From assembly GCA_002917775.1 (NCBI GenBank), contig KZ627150.1, positions 990,944-1,054,943 on the forward strand: 64,000 bases of DNA, written 5' to 3'. Source of the DNA: Glaciozyma antarctica PI12 (Eukaryota > Basidiomycota > Microbotryomycetes > Kriegeriales > Camptobasidiaceae). The position numbers were made by a program, and so were the translations under genes. Under the pieces are notes generated by a model that ran no database searches, had not been told where the DNA came from, and saw only the letters and a program-made list of their open reading frames with translations. This document shows positions 23,671 to 39,715 of the stretch, in pieces. Position 1 is the stretch's first letter, and the number at the start of each line of letters is the position of its first letter.

Positions 23671-24658
23671 CTACTCGTCTCCTCCCTCGCGGAACGTTTG
23701 CCGCCTCTTCTCCGCTGCAGGCTTCATCCCCTTGCCCGAACCGACGACGCCAACTGTAGAACGAGAGCCGTCAGCTCCTCGAATTGGCTGCGAAGACGCG
23801 CCCCTTCCAACCCACCCTTGGCGTTCGGGTTGAGGTCCTCTGGTGATCGGAATTGCGACAGGCCTGCAAACAATGGCAGTCAGTTTCGGATACAGCAGCG
23901 CCTTGGGAAGAGGAACCACGCACCCGCCAGCCCCGGAATCACAACACCCTTCTTCGTGCTCTTCTTCGCGAACGATTGCCAGCTCTTCTGCCGTTCTCCC
24001 TGCTCCTGCGTCTTGACCTTCATCGTGTCGGCCTTCTTCTCGTTCTTCTTCTTCTTGCGCTCCTTCTCCAGGTCCTCCTCGCTCAGCTGAATCGCGCGCT
24101 TCTTCGACTCGGACAGCGGCTTGATATCGGCATGCGAGACGATCTCCGTCGACTCGTACCCCGAGAAGATGATCGAATAAACGCGGTTCTCATCCGACCC
24201 TCCTACGGACGTGATGCGGGCCGGGTAGAACTTGCTGTCGCCCTCGTAGCGCGCCAGGCAGTCGTCTCCCGATTTGAGCGAGTGAGGAGGAGTCGGAGCG
24301 GCGGCAGGGGCGGTGGGTCGGGGAGGGCGAGGAGCGGAGGTGGAGGCTTCGGGGCGGGAGGGCTTGGTGGTGGGAGGAGGAGGGGCGGCTGAGGAGAGGT
24401 ATTCCTTGGTGAGTTGGATGAGACTTGAGAGCTCTTCTCTTAGGTTGAGGTACTCGGTGTTGGTAGGATCCTTGGCTAGCGCTAGCTTGATCTGGTGTCA
24501 CTTCCTAAGTCAGTGGCGTGCAAGGAGGAAGCAGGCTTGCCACACTGACCTGGGAGAGTTGATACTGTGGAGAGGTGTTGCCGTCAGCTGGGGGCCGGAA
24601 GCGATTGCTCTGCGGACTTGGGATTCACCTCGTACTGCTCTAGTTCTGCGCTGTCCAT
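23671..24658 (-). CDS. SPF30/SMNDC1-type Tudor-domain splicing factor
   Basis: SPF30 joins the U4/U6.U5 tri-snRNP to the pre-spliceosome. The product starts MDSAELEQYEYQLSQIK, the usual N-terminal helix, and goes on to NTEYLNLREELSSLIQLT. After a Pro/Ala linker comes the Tudor domain (LKSGDDCLARYEGDSKFYPA, then YSIIFSGYESTEIVSHADI), with aromatic residues suited to binding symmetric dimethylarginine. A Lys/Glu-rich helix follows, then the conserved tail KKGVVIPGLAGLSQFRSPED. The stop follows FREGGDE. The frame is intact across five or six exons. It is divergent from APRT across 105 bp. Confidence 0.92.
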
Positions 24659-24763
24659 TCTGAGAGTGTCGAGAGTTGGGACGAGCTGGAGGGAGAGAGG
24701 GAATGCAGCGGAGTCGGCTGCTCTTGTTCTTCTACCAACTCCCCTCACCAACGACGACCAGCT

Positions 24764-25537
24764 ATGAGCACTGAACTCACCCTCCGTAGCCTCCTCGGTG
24801 TCCACCCCGACTTCCCCCAGAAGGGTAAGCTCTTCTCGCACTCTGGCAGCACACGTTCTCACCTCTCGTCTCCAGGAATCATCTTCCTCGACCTCTTCCC
24901 CATCCTCCAGGATCCCATCGCGTTCGAGATGCTCATCACCACCTTTATGAACCACATCTTCTCTGTCTCGATCCCCGCCTCGCCCTCGAAGAAGGTGGAC
25001 GTCGTCGTTGGACTTGACGCTCGGTGCGTGCTGCGTTTCGCGAAGGAAGGGACGCTTGCAGAGCTTGGAGCTGACTGAAACCGTCGCAGTGGATTCCTTC
25101 TCGGACCCATTCTCGCTCTGCGTCTTGGAGCTGCTTTCGTACCCGTTCGCAAGGCAGGCAAGCTGCCTGGAAAGTGCGTTAGCGCTAGTTATGAGAAGGA
25201 GTACGGAACGGTGAGTTACGCGCAGGAGCAGGCTTCGAGGGAGCGATAGCTGAGCGCGAACGACTGCAGGACTCGTTCGAGATGCAGGAGGGCGCCATCA
25301 AGCCCGGACAGAACGTGATTGTCATTGACGATCTCATCGCGACTGGTGAGGAACGAACGCGTCCTCAGCTTCTCCAGCAGCTAACGACCTCGCGCAGGTG
25401 GATCTGCGTTTGCTGCAGGAGAGCTCGTCACCAAGTGCGGTGGCAAGGTCCTCGAGTACCTCTTCATCATCGAGCTCGAGTTCCTCAAGGGAACCGCGAA
25501 GCTCAACGCTCCTTCCTACTCTATCGTCAAGGATTAA
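24764..25537 (+). CDS. APT1: Adenine phosphoribosyltransferase
   Basis: This enzyme converts adenine and PRPP to AMP in purine salvage in the cytosol. The start at 24764 gives [20 protein letters not shown]. Hallmarks include [17 protein letters not shown], the flexible-loop region [20 protein letters not shown], and the PRPP-binding motif [20 protein letters not shown]. The end reads APSYSIVKD. Length is near 180 residues, normal. Four or five short introns with gtgcgt-type or gtgagg-type donors are present, and the frame is intact. It is convergent with the PMT2-family gene. Confidence 0.95.
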
Positions 25538-25727
25538 GCAAACAGCAGGAGATTTAAAGGGTTATAGGGTATACGGGAATATAGAGGTGGAGAATCAGTA
25601 ATTTGAGACTTCTTCGCAAGCGTTGTGAGCGAGCTAGCGACGGTCTCCCCTCTCTACCTCCCACCTGCGCTACCGCTACAAGCTCCAAATCAAGTGTCCA
25701 ACGAACCCGTACTGCATTTCGAACGAA

Positions 25728-28700
25728 TCAAGCCTCAACATCCTCATCATCAAACTTCAGCTCTCCCTCCTCATCTCCAACCGGCATCTCCTCCATCACC
25801 GGCACCACCACCTCCTCCCTCACGCTCGTCCCCTCCACCACCGGTGGCAACTCCACCGCCACTCCCCTCGTCGCCTCCACCTCCGCCCCCGTCGCCTCCG
25901 TCTGCTCCGCCTCGACGGGTGCAACGATACCATCGCTCTTGGGCGCTTTAGGAAGTTCCTCCGCGAAGGCGTTTTGGCCTGGGGCAACGACGTCGATGGG
26001 TGAGGAGATGGGGATGGTGTTGGGGGAATGAGGGGTTTGAAGAGCGTGCGGGTAGTATTGGGATTTCGAGACGTGGAAATCGGCGCTGTTGAGACGAGTG
26101 GATTAGCTCGAGGAAGCGAGGAGGGAATGGGAGGGGGAGGGAGAGGACGTACCAGGAGAAATCCCAGCTTTTGACCCATTTAGCACTCTCGCACTGCGAA
26201 CGAGTCCAGATTCCCGCGTAGGCGAGTGGGGAGAAGTAGAAGTAGGTCCCGAGGGTGAGAAGGACGACGACGCCTACGACTTGGAGTCGGATCTTGGGGC
26301 GGAGAGCCGAGGTGGCTAGGTCAAAGATGCATGCGAAGAGGAGGATCTGGGGAGGGGGGTCAGTTTCGTGAGGAGAGCTGGGCGAGCGGAGACGCACGGC
26401 GAAGTAGAGAGCGGGGAAGTAGTGGTGGAGGAAGAGTTGGCGAGACATGAGGAAGAAGGGAAAGTAGTGGAGGAACCAGCCTAGGAAGAGGAAGCCGCAT
26501 AGGCGGTCGTAGAACTCGACCGTCGCTGCGAGGGGAGAGACGTCAGAGACGAGAGCTCGAGGAACGCACGCTTGCACTCACTATGGCCAAAGTCCTTGTA
26601 CCCGCGTTGAGCTCGGAGAATGAGAAGAGCACGAACTCCGATGTAAGCGAGGACAGCGAGCGTCGACGTCCACCAGACGAAAGGGTTGCCGATGAGGTAG
26701 ATCTGTCGATGATCCTTGACCCAGCTAACGGCGACCCATCAGCTTCCAATCTCTGCTTCGTAAGGAGTGGAGGGAACGCACAAGTTGATTCCGCGTTTGA
26801 GAAGCGGCCAGGAACTAGGTCTCGAGTCGTAGGCGTGACGGTCCGTCAAGCCTGCGTTCGTCTGCCACATGACGGCTTGAAGCTCGGTGAACTTGCGGAG
26901 GAAGCCAGGCTTGCGGTAGTTGACCTTCTTCGCGTCGTTGGGTACTACGAAGCGGTCAGCGACGACTCGAACGAAGGAGGGAGGAAGGGATTCACGAGCC
27001 GAGTGAGTGTTGGTCTCGATGTACCAGAGCCCGTTCTCCTTGCTCGGGTTCTTGTTGCACGTCACCTCCTGCTGTTCAAATCCCCACTCAGGAAGCTTGA
27101 CCTTGTGACTGAAGAGGTAGCAGCCGGTAAGGACGTGTCTCAGGCGAAAGCGCGTCCTGAGCGTCTGCAAACTCGACCTCGCCTCCTTCCCGCTCGAAAC
27201 GTCCGTCGTAAGCTGGTCGATCTCGACCTGGAAATGGTCGTTCGCATCGCCTTCGAACCCGTCGAACCCGTACGCCGAGACCTCGTTCTGGTAGTCGACT
27301 TCGGTGAGGGGCGCGCGGACGTCGTGCGAGTGGAGCTTCTTGTTCGAGGAGATGTGGTGGAGGACGATGACTTGCTTGTCGAGGACTGGGGTAGGAGGGG
27401 AGTGGTGCTGCGGGTCGGGGATGTCGGGGTTGGCGGTGCTGTTGAGGAGAAGCCAGATGTTGTTGTCGTCGCGGTGAGGGTAGAGCGTGACTTGTTGTTC
27501 TATGAGTGTGTAGGCGCGAGATCAGCGCTCGAGCTGGCAGTGGGAGAGGGGAAGGACTGACGCTTGCTTCCGGTAGGGTAGTTGTGAGGGTGCGAATGAA
27601 GGTATCCTCCCTGCGTGTTGAGATGGCGAAGCGTAACGTGCGATCCGACCATAACATCTGCGAGAGATCACCTCGTTGGCGTAGAACGAAAGGGGAAGGA
27701 CGAAAGAACGCACCCGCAAACGTATCCTCCATGCCATGACCCTGCAGAGTGTGCTGGAACTCGCTCGACATGAATCCATCTCCCTCGCCGCTATTCCTCA
27801 GCACTGCAAAGTGAATGACGAACATGGCCATGTAGAAAAACATCGGCACGCCAATCAAGCACAGCGCCCTCGCTGCGAAATGGCGAGCGAGCAACGGCAT
27901 CGGCAGGCGAAGGTCGCCCAGGAGCGACCAGAGCTGGACGACGGTCAAGATGCCAATCGTGGCGATCGTGAAGAGACCGACCCACTTGCAGCTGACGACG
28001 GCTCCGAGGGAGAGGCCGGTGAGGGTGAGCCAGACCCACCAGCGTCGGCTGAAGGGGCCTACTTTGCCCGACCGGCCCCGCGCGACTTCGTTCTCGTTCG
28101 AGAAGCCGATCCAGAAGAAGATGGTGAGGGCGGTGAAGAAGATGAGGGGGGAGTCGAGGAGGATGAAGCGAGATTGGGTGATGAGCCCGTTCTCGAACAT
28201 GATTAGGAGGGCGCCGAGGAGGGCGGTCGAGGGGCGGGTTTGGAGGGCGCGGAGGGTAAGGTAGGCGAGAGGGATGAGGGCGAGGCCGAGAGTCGCGGGG
28301 AGGAGGCGCATGGGGATGTAGGGGACCTTGTCGGGCCCGTATTCGCGACCGATCTCCTTGAAGTCGAACGAGCCGCCTTGGAAGCCCGAGATCCAGGCCA
28401 TGAGGGTGAGGAGGAGTTTGGCGAGGGGAGGGTGGACGTCCATGAAGAAGCGAGTCTGGATGTACCTGCGTGCGGTTAGCTCAGCGTGCGGAGTTGATTC
28501 CATCAGAAAGACGCACTTGTTGGCGAAGCTGCGAGAGCATGGAGAGGTTAGCTAGCCGTCCTTGTCGCCCCGATACCTCTCCCGCTTCTACTCACCCTCC
28601 GAAGTGAACCTCATCGAATCTGTCAAGGGAAAGGAGCAAGGTCAGCTCGTTGCTCCGCCACGTCGTTGAGCTATGGGAATCACAGCTCGAAGCTCGCCGG

Positions 28701-29232
28701 AGCGGCTCCCACCGTTAGTCCTCGAGCGCACACCCTTCAGGTGACTAGTTTGCATTACACGCATACTCCTGCGTCCTCCTAGGTAGGCGCGTGTCAAGCT
28801 CGTGCGGAGATACGCCGACGTGACGGTGCGAAGGTCGAGTAAGCTCCAACCTCGCGTGCGTTCGTCGTCCAACCTCACCGCACTCATGATACCACCTCCA
28901 AGAGCCCGTGGACGCGGAACGGAGACTCACACGACGCTGCTCGGCCTGTCAAGGCGCCAGAACCTGACGACTGATCCGAGCAAGACGAGACCTGCGAGTA
29001 CGCGCGACTCTCCCTTGCCTAGAGGGATTCCACCTCCTAGCGACTCCCACCAAGTAGTGTCCTTGTTCCTCCGCTTTGCCGAGTCTGCTTTGGCGTTGAT
29101 GGCGGTTGGTCGAGTTTGGGAAGGTGTTGGGATGTACTGAGCTGAGTCTTGCTTGGTGTGATCCACTGTGATAGGAGTGCGCTGGGCTGGTAGCTGCTCC
29201 TGCAGTGGTCGCCTGGCTCGAAGTGGTTCCAT
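25728..29232 (-). CDS. PMT2: Protein O-mannosyltransferase, PMT2 family
   Basis: This ER-membrane enzyme moves mannose from dolichol-phosphate mannose to Ser/Thr of secretory proteins. The start at 29232 gives MEPLRARRPLQEQLPAQR. The GT39 catalytic loop reads VVFDEVHFGGFANKYIQTRF, then FMDVHPPLAKLL; the Asp-Glu pair is catalytic in the family. MIR repeats follow (VTLRHLNTQGGYLHSH, QQQVTLYPHRDDNNIW). C-terminal helices include LFLHHYFPALYFA. The GGYLHSH...QQQVT pattern fits the PMT2 subfamily better than PMT1 or PMT4. After the last helix an acidic tail of about 90 residues ends DDEDVEA. Intron 1 is 311 nt (28620-28930), and a 12-nt exon lies at 28517-28528. Three ACG triplets precede the ATG. 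Confidence 0.92.
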
Positions 29233-29428
29233 CGTCGTCGTCGAACAAAAGAGAGCGGAGTGCGCTGTCAAAAGAGCAAGTAAGTCTACTTACCCCAATT
29301 AGGTTTTCTAATGAATCAATTACTTTCTAATCGGACCTCGTCATCCAGGCGGGCGCTTGACCTCCCTCTCCTCTCCTCATCCTCACTCAGCTTGAGATAT
29401 CTCTCTAGAGGAGACCAACTTGAGCGAG

Positions 29429-32400
29429 ATGTCAACACCGAGTGAGTCCCATCTGCTTGAATCGAACCCACCCCAGTCAGACCTGAGCTCACCTCACCGT
29501 CTCTCCCCCTCCGATCCAGTCTCAAACGACTTTGGCGCGACCTCTCCTCCAGCCAGCTCAACAGGAGCAGCCAAGTTCGTGGAGCCAGTCTCCAAATCAG
29601 GCGCAAGACTCCAACAGGCACGAGACGAAGCCAAGGTGAGCTCACCTCCTCACTGTTCGTCGCTTCGCACCCACCGCTTGGGTCCGAGAGCGGATTCGCT
29701 ATCACGTTGAACTCGGCGAAGAGGGTTCTCCTTGGTGCCTATCTATCCCAACTGGGTGGCCATTCCCAACGCTCTGCAGCCTCTCATCGCCTCGCGTAGC
29801 CGTTGGCCCGTACTAACCTCTCCGCCGCCACAGGGAGCCACCTACCACTCTGTCGACTCTCCTCCTCCTCCCCCATCCGCCTCCGCCCAAGAACGATCCC
29901 GCAAAGTCGCTCTCGCCGCAGTAGCTCCCGTCGACACCTCCGCCCTTCCCTCCCTCCGCGGTCCCGAGCTCAAAGAGTTTAACCAGGCTGGAGGTGGAGA
30001 GCTCGCGAGTGATGTAGGAGGTGATGGGAAGATGGTCAAGACTACTGCTGGGCTGGGAGAGGTGAATGCGTTGGAGATTCAGAGGAAGGAGGGGAGGTTG
30101 GATGAGCATGGAGTAGAGTCGCCGCCGGGAGCTATTCCGCCTGCGGATGTAAAGGCTGGAGTGAGGGAGAGTGAGTCGTGTATTGCTAAAGACTTTAGGG
30201 ACGCAGTTGACCATGTTCCGTTCGCGCAGTCCCTTCGTGGTTCGCTATCGTGAGCTCGCTCGCTTGACCTCTTGCGACCCTCGCACCACCAGAACGCTAA
30301 CGACCCTCGCAGGGCTGGACAGGTCAAGACAAGACACTCTTTGAAACGCCTTCCGAAGTCCGCGCGCGCTCCATCATCTCCGACTTCCTCTCAGACGCCT
30401 ACTACGGTCAATGGTGGCACAACGCCGGCATCATCGTCTTTGCCGTCGTCGCATCCCACTTTGTCACCCTCTTTGGCGGCGGATGGGCGTGGCTCATCAT
30501 CATCCTCGCGTTCTCGGCGACGTACTACCAGACGAGCATTCGTAGGACGAGGAGGAACGCGAGGGATGATTTGACGAGGGAAGTGGCGAAGAAGGGGCTC
30601 AAGGCGGATGTTGAGAGTGCGACCTGGTTGAACCTATTCAGTGAGTTCGATCTGCGCGTGAGTAGTGAGAAGGACTGGAGCTGATGAGTCTCGTGGGATT
30701 TAGTGCAGCGCTTCTGGCTCATCTACGAGCCTGTCCTCTCGGCCACCATCGTCGCCTCTGTCGACCAAGTCCTCTCCGTCAGCACGCCCGGATTCCTCGA
30801 CTCGGTACGCATCAATCCTGCGTCGCTCGCTCCTCAGCTAACCCTGCGGAAACCCGCAGATCCGCATGACGACCTTCACCCTCGGAACGAAGCCTCCTCA
30901 CATCGACCACGTTCGAACCTTCCCCGACACAGAGGAAGACGTCGTCATGATGGAATGGGCTATCAGCTTTACGCCCAACGACCTGCAGGATATGACTTAT
31001 GCCGATGCAGCTCGCAAGGTCAACCCCAAGATCGTGCTCAACATTCGTATCGGGTGCGTCGTGCGAACCGCGCAAAGAGTTGAGGGAAGAAGAGCTGATA
31101 GTTGTGAGTGCAGAGTCGGACCGGCCGTCGTTGGAAAGGATATTATCGTCGAGGATCTCAGCTTCAAGGGCGTTATGAGGATCAAGCTCAAGCTCATGGT
31201 GCGTTCTTTCCTAGCGTTGCGCGCGAGCTGAGCTGGACTAAACGTTATGCCTTCGCAGAACAACTTCCCGCACGTCCAGCTCGTCGATTTGTCGTTCAAT
31301 CAGCCGCCCGAGTTCGATTTCGTCCTCAAGCCGGTTGGCTTCGATCTCTCCATCGTGCGTCTTTCGTCTCGCTCGCTTTCGTAGCCTTCTGAAGCTAAGC
31401 TTGCTGCCGCTAGATCCCTGGTCTCTCGCCCTTCATCACGTCGCAAGTTCACGGCATCTTGGGTCCCAGTGCGTCTCTCGCTCTCATCCGCTCGAACCTC
31501 GCTAATCCGCGCAGTGATGTACGCACCCAACACCTTCACTCTCAGTACGTTCTTTTACCATCCCATACTCCTCTGAAACCCCGCTAACCTGCGCCCTCGA
31601 ACAGATCTCGAGCAGATGCTCTCCGGAGCTCCGATCGATACGGCTTGCGGAGTTCTCGCCATCACGATCTACAACGGCCGGAACCTCAAGGGCACCAAAC
31701 TCGGTGGAGGTGCTCCGGACCCTTACATCACGCTCTCCATCGCCGGGCGCGCCGAACTTGCTCGCACGCACACGAAGAAGAACACGTACGTTCGTTTGCT
31801 CTGCATCTCCGGGCTACGAGCTGATTCTGTCGGATGAGAAGATCCTCGCCGCATTGGAACGATACCAAGTTCCTCCTCCTCAACGCTCAGAGTATCAACG
31901 AGGTCCTCACGCTCAACGTCAAGGACTGGAACGACCACCGACCTGATTCGGACCTCGGGACGGTCAACTTTGATCTCAAGTCGTTGGCGGAGGATGGGCA
32001 GCAGGAGGGAATTATGGGGGATGTGATGCTTGAGGGGAAGCAGCGCGGGACGGTCAGGTGCGGAGTTTGTTCGAGCGATGGTGGCGGGGACTGAGCTAAT
32101 GAGTGTGGCAGATTCGATGCGGTCTATTACCCCGTTCTCACGCCCAAGAAGCTCGCGGATGGAACCGAGGAGCCTATCCCGGAAACGAGTGCGTCGTTTG
32201 TCGCTCGTGCTGCTCGCTTTCGCTAACTTCTACTGCAGAGTGCGGAGTCGTGCGCCTCGTCGTTCATCAAGCGAAGGAGCTCGATCCCCAGGGCACTCGT
32301 ATCAACCCCATGTTCATCGTCAAGCTCAACGACAAGCAGATTCACCGCTCCCAGACTCTCAAACGAACGCCTCAGCCCATCTGGGAACGACCTTGCGTGC

Positions 32401-35400
32401 GTCCTGCCCCCCCTCGCAGCTGCATCTCGCTGACCCGTATCGCGCTCAGGAATTCCTCGTCACGGAGAAATCTACCGCGGTCGTCGGCGTCCATATCTAC
32501 GACGACAACTCGCTCATCTCGGACATGTCGCTCGGCTACGTCAAGATCAAACTCACCGATATCCTCGAAGCGAACGAGAAGCAGCAGGATTGGTTCCCGC
32601 TCAGTCACGCTTTGTCGGGTCGCGTGCGGATTACGGCCGAGTGGAAACCGGTCCTCATGGCGGGTGCGATCAATGGTGCGGGAGCTTATACGCCGCCGAT
32701 CGGTGTCGTGCGCCTGTGGTGCGTTTGTTCGTCTTGGCGTGTACGGGCGAGACTGATGGTGTGAGGGCAGGTTCAAGCGCGCGGTCGACCTCAAGAACCT
32801 CGAGACGTTCACGGGCGGGAAGAGCGATCCCTACGTTCGTGTCCTGCATGGCGGAATCGTCGTTGCGCGGTCTCGAATCATCGACGACGACCTCAACCCC
32901 GTCTGGTGCGTTCGTCCTCTCAGTCCCTCTTCGGCACTACTAAACGATAAGCGCGCAGGGACGAGTTCGTTTATATCGAAGTCCACCATCCGCGGGATCA
33001 GTTCGTCCTCGAGGTCATGGACTACCAGAACGTCACCAAGGACCGCTCGCTCGGACAGGCGGACCTCAAGGTCAAGGACCTCCTCGTCGAAGGAACGGAC
33101 AAGAAGCTCAAGCCGTGGATCTCGACGGGCAAGCACGAGCGAGTCGAGAAGCTCGCTTCCGATGGCAAACGTACCGTCAAAGGTGAGACTCCTCACTACG
33201 TCTCCCCCAGCTCGCGGCTGACGACGCCAACGCAGGCTCTATCGAATACACCGCCGAATTCTTCCCCGCGGCGCACCTCAAGGGCATCTCGTTCAAGGAA
33301 CCCATCTCGGACGCCATCACCGAAATCGACGAGGACGACTCGTTCGTCGAAGCCGCTACCGCGTCCCAGATCTCCGTCGACGAGTCGGCCACGTCGTCGG
33401 TTCCGGAGTCGAAGGAGCTCAAGAAGGAGGACCCGAATGAGGGGATCGTGATCCCGCGCGAGCAGCTCATCAAGACGCGTGAGTAGTGGCGCGTTCCCCA
33501 AACGCGCAGGTACTGACGAGCGTTGCAGAATCGGGCATCTTGGCGTTCCAGCTGGTTTCGGGGTGCGTTCCTCTAATCTCTATGATGTCGTGGCTCTCCG
33601 CTGACGCAAACTTGTGGCGCTAGACAACTGTCGAAGAAGGGAGCTCGCCTCGAAGTCCTGTTCGACGATGGGTACTGGCCTGCGTGTACGTACTTCGCTA
33701 CCGACGTCGCAGACTCCGCTGACCCGTCCTTCGCTACAGACTCTTCCGAGCCTGCTCGAAGCCCTCACGCCGTATGGGACGAAATCGGAGAGGCCTTCAT
33801 CCGCGAACTCGACTTCTCCCAGATCATCCTCAAGCTCAACATGGCCGAAAAGGAGACTCGCGAGGAGATTGTCGCGACCAAGACGATTGACATGAACGAG
33901 TTCCTCGAGACGTGCCTCGTAAGTCGCTTCTCCGCACCTCTCGAAGCGAGTTTAACCCTGCTCATCGCTTTCAAGGACACCCCTGCGAGCTTCACGCTCA
34001 CGGACGAGTTTGGCGGCAACGTCAACACCGTCACGATTGCGTGCAAGTACATCCCCGTCGACATCAAGATCGAACCTCGTGAGAGCGTCAACAGTGCGTA
34101 CCGCCTGGCTTCCGTGCGCGTATTGTCGCTGACGGGTCTCTCGCAGACTCTGGATTCCTTCGCGTCGAGCTCCTGGACGCCAAAGACATTCCTGCAGCTG
34201 ATCGCAGCGGCAAATCGGATCCTTGTGCGTCGCGGAGGTCCTCGCCGCTTTAAACTTAACTGACGAGTTCTGCAGACGCGGTCTTCGTTCTCGATGACGA
34301 GAGGGTCTTCAAGTCGGCGACGCAGAAGAAGACGCTGTCCCCCATGTGGAACGAGAACTTTGAGGTCGAGATCCCGTCCCGAGTGGCCGCCGACTTCGCT
34401 GTCGAGGTTTACGACTGGTGAGCTTCCTTGCGCTCCTCTCGCCCGCTCGACTGGCTAACGCCTTGACGCAGGGATCGCGTGGGATCTGCAACGCTGCTGG
34501 GTCGAGGACAGATCGACCTCGCCGTCTTGGAGCCGATGGAGCAGTCTGAACTCAGCGTCTCGCTCACCGACGTCAAGACGGGCAAGCACCACGGTACGGT
34601 TCGGATCAAGATGGTCTTCAAGCCTCAGTTGTACGTCCTCGCTCTTCCTATTCTAAAAACACGACTCGCTGACGATAACTGCTTTAGCCTCGCCAAATCT
34701 CGCCAGTCGACCACCACCCTCGGCTTCGCAGGACGCGCAGCGACTCGAGTCGGAGGAACTGTCGTCGGCGGCGTCGCGGGCGCTGGAGGAACCGTCGTGG
34801 GCGCGGGAGCGCAAGGTGTCGGCGCGGTTGGCAAGGGCGTCTTCGGAGTCGGAAAGGGCGTCTTCCGCGCCGTTGGCGGAGTTCGGCATGGGTCCAGCTC
34901 GAGCGTCCCTCCCGTCCCCGAGATTCCTTTGACGCACGCGACGAACGGCCTCGCTGTTCCCTCTCCCCATGCGACCGGAGCTGGAGTGGCGTCGGCTCGA
35001 GGACTTTCGACGCAGGGAACTCTGTCGATCCATGTCGGCGAGCTCACGGGCGCCGAGGAGCCGGACGAGAAGAGGTTGATCTCGATTCGTGTCAACAACA
35101 AGGCGGTCGACTCGACGCACGCCGTCAAGGGCGATCCGGCGGTCTTTAACCAGCAGTTCTCCGTGAGGACGGGAGATGGACCTACCGAGATTGATCTTTC
35201 GCTCGCGTGAGTCTCTTTCTGCTGCGTTAGGTTGACGACGAGGCTGATTTGTTCGCGTTCAACAGGCACAAGAAGACGTTCGGGTCGGACAAGGTCCTCG
35301 GAAGTCACTCGTTCGAACTCTGGTCGGTCATCGATCCGCTCGCGCCTTCGACCACTTTCCAAGCGCCCCTGGGTACCGGTCAGGTTCAAATCACGCTCCA

Positions 35401-35612
35401 GGTACGTCCCCTTGCTGCGTCCTGGTCGTCGACGCCACCCCTGACCCCGATCCTCCTCGCAGTGGACCGCGTCGACCAGCTTCCCTAGCTCGCCAAACGG
35501 AAACGAGGACGACAGGCAGTCGATCGCAGGCTCCGTGACTCCCTCTTCCCGCACCAAGTCTCGCTTCTCTCTGCACCGGAACAGGGGAGCCAGCGTCGAG
35601 CCGTCGGATTAG
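29429..35612 (+). CDS. Tricalbin / extended synaptotagmin (SMP plus multiple C2 domains)
   Basis: Tricalbins tether cortical ER to the plasma membrane and move lipids through the SMP domain. The product starts MSTPSESHLLESNPP with a disordered leader. A hydrophobic hairpin follows (WWHNAGIIVFAVVASHFVTL, then WAWLIIILAFSATYY), and then the SMP domain (LNLFMQRFWLIYEPVLS, then FTLGTKPPHIDHV, then PGLSPFITSQVHGILGPMMY). At least four, probably five or six, C2 modules are visible: VLAITIYNGRNLKG with DPYITLSI; VVRLVVHQAKELD; VVRLWFKRAVDLKN with KSDPYVRV; FLRVELLDAKDIPAADRSGK with DPYAVFVL; and a last degenerate one from GTLSIHVGELTG. A Gly/Val-rich segment separates the last two. The C-terminus is Ser/Arg-rich. 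It has more than 20 short introns and an intact frame as far as traced. Confidence 0.92.
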
Positions 35613-35968
35613 TGCACCCTCGTCGTACCCTTCCCCTCCTCCCTTCGCGCACCGCATTTTCGTCTGTTTAGTTTGTTCCCCTTACGTTGCAAAGGATTCG
35701 TTTTGAAGTACGTGTGGCGGCGGCGAATGAGAGCAAGGAGAGCTCGAGCGGCTAGAACGGCGGAGAGAGGGAAAAAGTTGGGAGGTCGCGGAGGTGCTCC
35801 TCCTCGTTCTTGCTCTTCTTCTCACCTCGTTGAACGCTCAGGAACACTCGCACGAACACCGCCAACAGCTTTCTTTCAGCGCCGGCCAACTAGGACCCCC
35901 GCCCTCCAACTCTCCGCCGAGCTCAGCTCCCTCTCTCGCCCTCCTCCTTTCTTCGTTTCCAGACCGCC
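35613..35968. other. Intergenic region, tricalbin 3' flank and RIO2 promoter
   Basis: These 356 bp hold the tricalbin 3' UTR and the RIO2 promoter. The last part is CT-rich (cctccgccctcc-like blocks up to the ATG), typical of leaders in this window. No supported gene. Confidence 0.5.
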
Positions 35969-38024
<2,056 letters not shown>

Positions 38025-38100
38025 AGAAGGAGAGAGGAGCTGCAGTGTATCCTAGTTGTCTGTGTTTGCTCTCGGTGTTTGTTCGTGAGGAGAAGGTGCG

Positions 38101-39629
<1,529 letters not shown>

Positions 39630-39715
39630 CGGCGTGCTCGTTTCGCGGAGAGTTGGCGGAGGGGAAAGGGTGCTGGCGCGACCGACCTTCGACTTATGCG
39701 GCTCTTCCTCCTGCC
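39630..39715. promoter_or_regulatory. Minimal divergent promoter of SWD3 and CTR86
   Basis: Only 86 bp separate the two start codons, so the 5' leaders almost certainly overlap or start inside the neighbouring transcription unit. Confidence 0.55.
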
